A stretch of 64,000 nt of DNA from Blastomyces gilchristii SLH14081. Lineage: Eukaryota > Ascomycota > Eurotiomycetes > Onygenales > Ajellomycetaceae. Where the stretch lies: NCBI RefSeq assembly GCF_000003855.2, contig NW_003101680.1, forward strand, positions 2,231,095 through 2,295,094. Reading direction: 5' to 3'. Numbering within the stretch: position 1 is the first letter of the stretch; the number at the start of each line of letters is the position of its first letter. The notes under the pieces were generated by a model, which was given only the letters and a program-made list of their open reading frames with translations, made no database searches and was not told the DNA's origin. Both the position numbers and the translations under genes were made by a program. Below, in pieces: positions 48,325-58,556 of the stretch.

Positions 48325-48329
48325 TTATG

Positions 48330-48840
48330 TGCTTGATATTATCGCCGAGGTATCTTTTTGTATTTTTCTGCCGGGGATGGGCCAGATTGGGAAGGGCGGT
48401 ACGAGGGTGAGACTTGGCGTTGGTGTTTTGGAACATCAAAGATGGACAGGGTTTTCGCGGAGGTCGCTCCTCGGATATCTCCACAACTACAGGTCGGGGA
48501 TCTTCCAAAATCGAGAAGATTGGTGCATATGGCTAGGTCTCTTCACCTTACAATTTGTATGGCACTTTGGCCCGGGGTTGTGGTGTGATAGGGGAGAACG
48601 GGGGATAATCCCACACAGGAGTTTCGAACAACGTCCGGTTCACGTTTGGCTGGATAACTCCACCACCACACAGGGTATGCGGTCGGCGATGGGGTCAGAA
48701 TGCTCGTATGATCGAGGGCTTTTCGATGGATCTATCGGCGGGTTCTTATTCGAAAAATCGAGCGAGTTCGTGCTGTTTTACTCTTTGCGAGTTCTGTGTC
48801 TGATAATTGGACAGATTCTATTTCAGAGAGTGCTTATAAA
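48330..48840. other. CpG-containing unassigned segment after the copia element
   Basis: A 510-bp patch of ordinary GC and CpG content between the copia element and AT-rich gypsy DNA. It starts with the second copy of the short duplicated host segment. A 171-codon frame runs through it on the plus strand (48329-48844) but shows no domain, and part of the minus strand is open too. It could be ancient host DNA or part of an unrecognised element. Confidence 0.4.
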
Positions 48841-51800
48841 TTGACAGCTCTGATCTGATACTATGAATCTTAGTAATTCATACATTCAATAGAACAGACT
48901 CTGTAGAAAAACTTCAGTGACTTGTTTAGCATTTATCTTATTATAAGATTTCAATATTACATCTTTGCTCAATCAATTTATAATAATCAGAATGTTTCTA
49001 TAACTCTTACTCTCAGATAGATTAATAGCAAAGTCAATTACTATATCTCACTAGATTCTATCAGAAATATTGAGTGATTTCAGTAGATCTTTTCTACAGT
49101 TCTTTTATAAGATAATGAAAGAACAGTAGTTGCAGTTTCAGATGAAGTATCTGATACTGTTTAATATCTCAGATTAATAGAACTCTTAGAAGATCATTCT
49201 ATACAGTTATTCACAGTCTGAATAACTAGTTATACATATATCATACATCTCTTGCATTATCTGAGTGTATAAGAATTCAGAGTGAGAGACTCAGTGTTGT
49301 TTACAGAATTGTAGAGTATTATTATCATTGATTGAATATTCTGAGATATCAGTTCTTATACATAGTTCTGAGAGAAATTGAGATACTTCTTGATGTACTG
49401 CTTCAGTGAGAGTCTGAAGAAGTTTATCAGCCTGAGCTGCTGTATGCCACAGTTCATTCAGTGTAGAGGAAGTGAAGATATCAACATCAGTGTCAGTTTG
49501 AAGAGAGGATGTTCTAATCAGAGAAGTATATATAGTGTCATGAGTTGTTCTATCTTGATTAATCAATATCTTCAGATCTAAGAGTCAGTGTTCTTGATTC
49601 ATTCAGTATGTATCTGTTATATCAGATGACATATCTTATTCTCATCATAAGAGAGTGTCTGTCATTAAGTTCTGGCTGCTGAGGCAGTAGTGTATTGTAA
49701 AATAAAAGTAGCTTAGAAACTCAGATCATTGCATCTATTATTCAGTGAGTTTACAGGTAGTCATGAAGTATTTGAGATTCTTATAATCTATGATTATCTC
49801 AAATTCAGAGATACTTTGAAGTTCAGAGTTTCATTCTTCTAAACAGTGTATAATTGTGAGAAGTTTCTTATTATAGATCTCATAATTGCATTCAGCAGAA
49901 CTCAGTTTCTTAGATATGAAAACATATAATTGTAGAACATCTTTATCATCATATTACAATATCACTTCTTCTGTCACATAGTCAGAGAAATCAGCCTTAA
50001 TAACTGTCTTATAATCAGAATTAAATGTTATCAGCAGAGAGATATTAATGAATATCTTCTTTATCTGTGTAAATACAGCTTCAGCATTCACTGATCATTG
50101 AAATACTGAGTCTTTCTTAATGAGATCTGTAAGTGATCTTGCAATATCTGAGAAGTTTCATATAAATTGCTGATAGAAGTTAGCAAATCTGATAAAGCTT
50201 TATACATCTTTCATAGTGTGCAGAGCCTCTCATTCAAGAATAGCAGAGACCTTCTCAGAATTTATTCGGATTTCCTTGCCAGCTTCTATGATGAAATCTA
50301 AGTACTTAGTACTCTTGACTTTGAAATCACACTTATCAATATCAATTGATAGTCTCACTTCTCATAGTTATTGTAATACTCTTTGTACATACTCTTGATA
50401 TTTCTTTCTGAATTCATCAGTGAAGATGAGAATGTCATCTAGATAAGCAGATATAAATTCATCAAGAAAGTCTCAGAGTGCTCAGTTGATATACTTCTGA
50501 AATGTGCTGAGAGCATTGATCAGTTCAAAGAGTGTGACTACTCATTCAAAAAGATTATATTATGTTCAGAATGCTGTAAGTCACTCATCTTCTTCAGTGA
50601 TATGAATCTTATGAAACACAGTAATGATATCTAACTTTGTAAATCATTAAGCTTGTTCAATACCAGCTAGTGTTTCATTGATAAGAGATAAAGAATAATG
50701 ATCTTTCTTTATTAATCTATTCAATTCTCAATAATTCACACAGAACTGAAGTTCTTCATCTGATTTCTTTGCAAAGAGAATAGAGACTGCAGTGAAAGAG
50801 TTGCTAATACATATGAATTTCTTATTCAACAGATTATTAAATGTCTTTCAAAGAAGAACAAGTTCATCTCAAGACATGTTATAAAGAGAGTCTTATAGTG
50901 ATTTGAAGTTCTTATCATTCTTTTTCTCTAACTTGATACTGTGATTCACTTCAGAATCTCATAAGAGAGATATATTTGTAATATTATCTTGTCAGAAGAT
51001 ATCTAGATATTCATGATATTATTAAGAGAGTTTTGTACAAGAATCTGTTATTATAACACAGAATAACTTTTCTAGAGTCTTTTTAATATTGACCAGGCTG
51101 ATGAAATAGATTGATATATAGTTCTACTGTCAGTGATTCTTTCAGTGACTTCTTTTTCTGAGTATTTCATAGGTGTTGATAGAGATCTGTGTCAGATTCA
51201 TAGTCTTGTGAACTCTATCTTTGTTAGAGAATATTAAACTTCTGTTTTAAGCATTTAATATGATGTCTTGTTCAGATAGTCAGACAAGTTCTAATATAAG
51301 ATTATAATTAAGATTATCAACTTCATATGCATAGATGTCTTTATACTGATGTTCTCTGATATCTATGTTTAGTTTCATCATGTAACAGATGCAAACATCT
51401 TTTAAATCATTAAATTCTGTAAGAAGTCAAAGTTTTGATAAGAGAATACACTGAAGATTATGATATCTCACAACTGAAGATTTAATCATTGCATAGTGAT
51501 ATAGACTGCTGTCTATCATAGTCTTTATATTATACATATTATTAATTACAGTAGATATAAGAATTACATCTATTGTTATTTTCTCTTCAAATTGTTATCA
51601 TTCAACCTCTTCAAGCTTCTGTTTATAAATTTGAACAGAAGCTAATTTTTTCTCTGTTTCACTGAGACATTCTCATAGTTATTCTCTGAATCTTTCTCTA
51701 ATGTAACATGATTGATGTGAACAGATGTTGATCTTTCTCTTAAGTGTGAAGATATATAGATTAATCAGCAGTTGAAAGCAATGTGTTCTGATCAGTTACA

Positions 51801-53209
51801 GTTAATACACACTTCACATTAACATTAATCAGTGACTTCTTTGAGAGTGATTTCAGGGACTCAGAAGCCTGTTCAAACAGCAGAAACTCTTGCTTATGTA
51901 TAGATATTTAAATCTATTCAGTTCATGACATCTGCATCATTGTTATTCTTTAGTGTAAGTGTATAAGTGACTGAGATATAACATCTTCTATCACTGTTCT
52001 GTATACTCTTGAGCTTGATAAGACAATCATTCAATATCTGAAGCTGTGTGCAGAAGTCTTTATAAGTTGAGTCTTCATTTACACTTATAAGAGTCTGTAA
52101 GAGTTCAAAAGTTAATATCTTCTTAAGCATGCTAATCTTCATTTGATTCTCTCAAGATTGATCACCTGCTTCTAAGATCTTGATATCAAAGTTAGGAATA
52201 AATGTTGTAAGAGAAGTGTTTCTCTGTCAGATACTCTGTAATCAATCTAATACTTTCTATTGCATAGCAGTGTCTTGAAACAGAATATCAAGATATTTGA
52301 TGATATTGTCAGATGTTTGTAATACTGATTTACATGCTTTCATTCATGAATGAAACTTCTGTTTCACATGATTCTTCAATCATTCATTAATATACTAGTT
52401 TTGATTGATTAATGAACTGATGAAATCTTCATCTACACTCAGTTTCATGAGCATTTTCATTCTTCATGATGAGTAGAGAGTGAGAGTAGAAGTATTAAAA
52501 TATATAGAAGCATCTAAGTGTTCTTTCAGTACTTTTGTATTTAATTCTATAAATGTTGAAATCATATGAGTTAATCATTGAATCTCTTTGTATTGAAGTT
52601 ATTAAGTCACATGTATATCTACTATCTGTTGCTGTTATAATTTCAATATTACTCAGAGTCACTGTAACATCACATCTATACTTGTATTTAAGAGTTTCAT
52701 ATTATCATTAGACATAGTTATATCAATTATCAGATGTATAATATCTGTGAAATCTGAAGAAATGTAATTGTATTCTCATATATCTGAGTGTTAGAACTCT
52801 CAGATCTTTCACTAACATTCTCTTATAAAATCTTTATTACAGAGTTAGAGTGATTAATGAGCAAGCTTCTATCTGAGAACTCAGTATCTGCTTAACTATG
52901 TTTTCTCTTTCTTACATATTATTACATATTTAAATATCTCTTGATAAATAATCATTTCTGATGAGAAGATAATGCATGAATAATTATTTTCTAATAAGAA
53001 GATAATGAATGTTTTTATAGTGTGAGAGGCCTATACTGAATAGATCAGTATAATATTATAGATCTTATATAACAAAGATAAAAACATTAAAGAAGGAAAG
53101 AAAGAGAAAGTGTGAGAATCAGTGATTGAGATGAATATTTATATGTGTATATGATGGTGTACGCGGTGGAGCTTCAGGGCGGAAGAATATACACACATTT
53201 GTAGTAGCT

Positions 53210-53320
53210 GAGGAATCAGTGATTGAGAATGGCTGAGAATCGGAGTGTACGCGTTCATGGCGGCCGAGGATCAGTGATTGAGAATGGCCGAGAATCGGAG
53301 CGTACGCATTCAAGAATGAA
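53210..53320. repeat. Tandem units of about 57 bp inside the family 2 LTR
   Basis: The stretch ATCAGTGATTGAGAATGGC, then GAGAATCGGAG and GTACGC, occurs twice in succession. CpGs such as GGCGGCCGAGG are preserved. It may be an LTR enhancer-like repeat. The related copy at about 20760-20800 is shorter and mutated. Confidence 0.6.
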
Positions 53321-53368
53321 GTGATTGAAATCTGTGAAGTGTAATGAAATAGTCTATATGATTGATCG

Positions 53369-53384
53369 GGCGCAGCCCGCCACA
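53369..53384 (-). repeat. CpG-rich terminal hairpin of family 2 LTR
   Basis: The LTR end reads GGCGGGCTGCGCCCGATC on the minus strand, with CGGGC and GCCCG able to pair. The same stretch is unmutated at 20698-20716 even though neighbouring LTR sequence there has lost its CpGs. Confidence 0.6.
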
Positions 53385-53978
53385 CCTGAGCATATTATAA
53401 TACACTGTATATTATACAATAGTCTCAGAGTCAGATTGAAAGAGAAGTATAATCTAAATTAATTAAATATGAGATTCTTATTCTCAACTGAGACAGAAAT
53501 TAAATACTTAATAGACTTTTTATTAGAAACTCAAGCAGCTATAAGAAAATGACTAAGTTCAGAAATATCTGAATATGAAGAGAAAAAAATCAATCAGATA
53601 TAGTCTGTTAAAACAGCTATATACTCTCTTTTAATAATTTGTTTTATTACAGTCTCTCTTTACTTTATCTTTTTCTTTCAATTTCTTGCTATCTATTTAT
53701 TTAACATGTCTATCTTTAAGACTGTGTTCTCTTTTCCTTTGTCATGATATTGTCAAATGATTTCAAAGTATCAGAAGATGTTAAAACACTGTAATTTATA
53801 AACAGTTTTTATATTCTGAGCTGGAATTTTCTGATTTTACATATCTGAAATTGATGAATGTATAATAGTTAACTTTACAGATATAGGAAAAACTCTGAGC
53901 ACTAAAAGTTCTCAGATAGATGTTATAGTCTCTGACTGTATACATCTATAATTGAAGAATAATAATAATAATAATAAC
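53385..53978 (+). mobile_element. 5-prime-truncated Tad1-like LINE copy with AAT tail
   Basis: Matches the reverse complement of about 38540 down to 37948 and ends ATAATTGAAGAATAATAAT with further AAT repeats. It retains only the last 590 bp (ORF2 end and 3-prime UTR). Truncation at the 5-prime end is typical of target-primed reverse transcription. Confidence 0.8.
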
Positions 53979-54237
53979 TTTTAAATAATATAATAATTAT
54001 AAAGTTTAACTTTAATTTCAGATACAGTTACATAGTTAGTTTAATTATATTAAGAGTTATAATTTCTTTGCATTTTTCTTTTTAAAAAATTATATATTAA
54101 TTTTATATATATATTTATATAATAGAATTGTAGAGTATTCAGAAATCAAATTTATATACTTAATTTTCTATATTATAAATATACTTATATTCTGTTAATT
54201 AATTAATATAATAAATTTTGAAAATAATTAACTGATC
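53979..54237. other. Extremely AT-rich spacer, unassigned
   Basis: Almost only A and T with TATATA runs; nothing recognised. Low information content. Confidence 0.5.
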
Positions 54238-54372
54238 TGTTGACATGCCTATTGAGCCGCCGCCCTACGGAGGGTCACGTGACTATAGATTCGCTCACTC
54301 ACCTACTAGATAGCTAGCTAGCATACTCTACATCTTAATACAAGCAAGTTCTACACTTAATATAATCAGTAA
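54238..54372 (+). mobile_element. Putative solo LTR (copia-like) with CpGs preserved
   Basis: Begins TGTTGACATGCC and contains GAGCCGCCGCCCTACGGAGG, GGTCACGTGAC, a GCTAGCTAGC run and a pyrimidine-rich end. Start and composition fit a short copia-type LTR. The right limit is uncertain because the sequence grades into AT-rich DNA, and no partner LTR was found in the window. AT-rich unassigned sequence continues to 54585. Confidence 0.45.
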
Positions 54373-54585
54373 CTGATTAAATAATAATTAATAATTCATT
54401 ATATAAACTATTTTTTTAATTAATAACTTCTGTATACTTCTCATATAAAATATATTGATTTAAATCAAGATTAAACACATTTTTATCATTATCAATAATA
54501 AAAAAATCTTATGTATTTATTTTAACTGTATTTATTAAAATGTAAGAGAATATAAAATCTCATCTCAGTTCTAATTTCAACTGAC

Positions 54586-55268
54586 TGTAATATGACAGAA
54601 CCGAAGCAGTGACTAGTCAGCAGCATTATATAGAGATAGTTGTTTAAGAAGCTGTATAAGTGAGCTTAACTATCTTACTTGAATAACAAGCTCATAGACT
54701 ACAGAGTTATTGCGAGAATATCACATATATAATACTTAATATACTAAGAAGATTGTATGAGACATGCAGTAACTCTTGTATATATTTCAGTAGAAGAAAA
54801 ATGAATTGCTGATCTCTTTGATGAGAAGTCAGTATCTAGCTATTCTATATAGATAATGAGCAGATACTCTTCTCTCATTTCATGAGCAAGAATAGCTGAA
54901 GCAATATCTCAGCAGTGTCTCACTATTTGTAACATGACAGAACCGAAGCAGTGGCTAGTCAGCAGTGTCACATAGAGGTAATTGTTTGAGAAGCTGTATA
55001 AGTGAGCTTGACTATCTTGCTTAAATAGTAAGCTTATAGACTACAGAGTTATTATGAGAATATCACAGATGTGATACTTAGTATACTAAGAAGATTGTAT
55101 AAGATACACAGTAACTCTTATATATATTTCAGTAGAAGAAAAACAAATCACTGACTTCTTTGATGAGAAGTCAGCATCTAGCTATTTTATATAGATAATG
55201 AGTGAATACTCTTCTCTCATTTCATAAGTGAGAATAGCTGAAGTGATATCTCAGTGATATCTTATTAT
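54586..55268 (+). repeat. Direct tandem pair of a 342-bp repeat (family 3)
   Basis: Two units (54586-54927, 54928-55268) both begin TGTAA(T/C)ATGACAGAACCGAAGC and are collinear to their ends. The TGT start suggests LTRs, but no TG..CA bounded end or internal region is visible. A 33-bp piece of the same unit is at 24531-24563. Differences between units are mostly C/T and G/A. Confidence 0.75.
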
Positions 55269-56167
55269 CAAGAAAGAGTAATCTGCTGATCTTATATAAA
55301 AGCAGAGTTCTTATATTTATTAATCAGATCTTTCTATGATATATCTGAATGATGTTATAGAGTAATTAAAAACTGGTTCAAACAGAATAAAATCATCTGT
55401 ATGAAAGTAATAAGTTATATGAAACTGTAACAGAGTCTTGATGTGACTGAGAGTATGATAATACTCTTCTCTTTAAGAACATAGTCTCTATGCTCTCAAG
55501 ATTACTGAATTAGAAATTATCTTTGTTATATAGCAATGATTATCAATCAATTGACAGTGTATGTACTGCACATGATATAAAGAACTAGATGAGTTTTTCT
55601 GCTGACTGTGTAGATCTTTCTTTACTCATCTTTGTTCAAATCAAATATGTGATAAGTGAGTTTCTTATATATCAATTTGAGATGAAGAAAACATAGTTAA
55701 TAAGTGACTTATAGATCTCTTATCATATTTCATTCTATATATGAAATTCCCTGTAAAAGTGATGTGTTTTAGAGACAAAGCTAACAGTAGTGACAGGATT
55801 TTTCAAAAAGATCTCTCTCTCTGTGAAACATTTTTCTTTTCTCTCTCTCAATTGCAACAGTGAGTGCATGAAAGTATCATTCTTGAAGAATAATAAAGAG
55901 CTTATTCTGATATTTTTCTAGTAAATAAATGTCTTCATGATGTGACTGCAGTCTCTGTGACTGTCAAGAAAGCTCAGTTGAAGACAGAGATGATAATGTT
56001 AATAAGCTGTGAAAGTACTACTTTCATTGTCATATCTTCTTCTGCTTCTCTTGCAGCTGTAGTGGTGGTTGCTGTGCCTTGCAGTGAGATGTCATCTCTT
56101 CTGCTGATCAGTTCATTCATATTCAGTTCATTTTATACCTCTCTCACTGCTGTTGTGACACCGCCCC
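55269..56167. other. RIP-degraded repeat of unknown type
   Basis: AT-rich sequence with no recognised domain. A 76-codon plus-strand frame near 55942-56172 is hydrophobic and low in complexity and is not supported as a gene. Confidence 0.4.
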
Positions 56168-58556
56168 TGTAAGAAATCCTGCTTCTCACGGATTCTTTAC
56201 CTCTATTCCTATCTCTTGTGTAATCAATAGGGCTAGCAGCCCTTGGCTACACACAACTATATAGACTGAAGTTCGTGAATACTATTTGTAACTCAGCTTG
56301 AATACTATTATACATTTAATCTCTATATTTTATCTTTCTACTGTGAATACTTCTAGTAGTTAATAGTACATATCATGTCAAGCTGCAAATACCTGAATAA
56401 TCATCTGTGAGCACTTATTCTTACATTTCAAGCTCAGTCAGTCAGTAATCACTCATTATGACTGAAAGAACTAGAAACTTATATGCTTCAATCTCTGTAA
56501 ACTCTACTGCAGACACTCAGAAGCAGTCACTCAAATCATGAATAATCTCTGTGAAAGAAGTCTTAGAGAACTTATCAATCACTCATGAAACATCATTCTC
56601 TGCATCTGTGACAGAGAAATTCTCTAAACTCATAAATAAATTAATCTCAGTGAAGAACATTCTTGAGCATCTCTCACAGAATCAAGCTATTTTTCTACAA
56701 GAAATGCTTACTGCTTACAAACACTCTTAAACTGAGTCTCTAGACATGATCTTCAGAGACACCTGTGAACTAAAAAGAAACTTCCTTAAGCTGTGATCAC
56801 TTAAGGCCACTTATCAAACCACAATCTATAAAAGCTTTTGCGAGTTTGCATTTGAAATTGACTCGCAAGCCCGGCTGTGTGACCAGATACCTCTCACGAA
56901 GCTGTGTTCACTCCCCCAGTTGTGCTGGAGTATCCAGCCCGGAAACAATTGGGACGCGGAGAGAGAGCTCATCTGCCCAGGTCAACTCCTGTCACAAATT
57001 CATGGCATTCACATTGCCTTGATTACTCAGATTTTGCGGGTACCTGAGGATTCATCTCTCATTGACAATGGAATTGTGGAAATGCGCTGCAGTGTGAGAA
57101 TCATTGATGAGAAACCTAGGCATATTTGCATATGCCTGGTCAGAGATTGTGCAGGCAGGGGAGGAGTGATTGTAGGCCTGCAGGACTGCAGAAGACACTG
57201 ACAACACTGAAAGCTTCACAAGAACTGTCAGCTAGAATCTGTAAGAAATTACTTATGAGAAGACTTACAGCAAAGAGAGGAACTACACTGCTTAGAGCCA
57301 GAGACTGGTCTGAGGAAGAAATGAGGTGAGCCGCTGGCCTGAAGATCAGGTGTGATGGCAGGGCTGAAGGAGATGAAGACACAGTTATAAGTGACAGTAC
57401 CCCTGCTTCATCAGCTGATAAAAAGCAATCAGAGAAGTTGCAGAGATGCTCATGAGAAGCTCAGCAGTAGTCAGACATCATTTACAAAGATATTGAAATT
57501 TGAAAAAGAAATTTTTATTCTTGAGAAGTTCTTGAATCAATATATAGATATTGTCAGAAACACTCTCTCTCTATCATCTAAGTGAAAACACTTCATAGAT
57601 GAATGAGAATACTCACAGTTTATAAGAATAAGAGCTGTTATAGAAAAAGAGAAAAGAAGATGAGATTTCACAGACAGATCTGAGATATTTATACTACTTT
57701 AGAGAGATTTGCTTACACTATAAGTGATCTCACAGAATAGTCAGATTACTCTAATAAATAAGAGTGATTATAAATTACAGATCTGAATCTTTCTATATAA
57801 CTATAAAGAGTGATTACAGACTGTGAACATCTTGATTCTATAATTCTATAGAGTTAATGAAAGAATGAAAAATTTCTCATAATTCTATAGTATCAAAGAA
57901 CAATAATTTATAAGAATAAGTGAAAGATTAACTCACAAATATTTCTCTTTAATAAGAGTAATCTTATAGAGAGTGATTTATCTGTAAGATGAATCTGTGT
58001 AATGATTACACAAGAATCTCATAAAAATGATTAAGAGTTAACTAAAACTCTTCTATATAAAAGATATGAGATGAATCTGTGTAATAGTCAGAGAAGAATC
58101 TGTAGATTATAAAGAATCTCACAGAATAAGAAACTGAGTAACAGACTCTTTTTTCTTCATAGTAACAAGGGATTTTTCCTCACTGAGATTTTTATAGATA
58201 TAAAGAATTTTTAGTGAGTATCACTGCAGTGCTGAGCTGATTCTATAAAGTCACTCAGTGAAAGACTTCATGAACAAAGTCTTAGAGAGAGAGAGATATG
58301 TAAGAAATTTCACTTCTTACAGATTCTTTATCTCTATTTCTATCTCTCACATAATTAATAGAGCTAGCGGCCCTTGGCTACATACAACTATATAGACTAA
58401 AGTTCATGAATACTATTTATAACTCAGCTTGAATACTATTATACATTTAATCTCTATATTTTATCTTTCTATCATGAATACTTCTAGTAGTTAACAGTAT
58501 ATATCACGCCAAGCTGTAAACACCTGAATAATCGCCTGCGAGTACTTATTCTTACA
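56168..58556 (+). mobile_element. Internally deleted gypsy family 1 element with both LTRs, 2.4 kb
   Basis: 258-bp LTRs at 56168-56425 and 58299-58556, each TGTAAGAA..TTCTTACA. The internal sequence equals the first 450 bp and last 1.4 kb of family 1 (compare the minus copy at 24823-31692); the roughly 5 kb with the polymerase genes is gone. The junction is near 56873-56890, where GGCTGT occurs in both parental flanks. The segment about 56880-57400 still has CpGs and a 93-codon frame (56920-57201), probably the 3-prime part of the pol region. The flanking bases GCCCC (left) and GCTCT (right) could be a mutated 5-bp duplication. Confidence 0.75.

Larger units (their letters stand above)
48841..53384 (-). 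mobile_element. RIP-degraded gypsy-type retrotransposon (family 2), 3-prime truncated
   Basis: Its 5-prime LTR starts at 53384 and reads leftward (TGTGGCGGGCTG). Gag-like sequence follows (including 52142-51918), then reverse transcriptase with intact YLDD at 50434-50445, RNase H, and a linker (49566-49291) normally placed before integrase. The element stops at about 48841, so integrase and the 3-prime LTR are missing. Same family as 20696-22671. Confidence 0.75.

Noticed and set aside
48329..48844. 171-codon frame as a host gene
   Set aside because: No domain, unusual composition, starts inside a duplicated repeat segment; kept only as an unassigned island.
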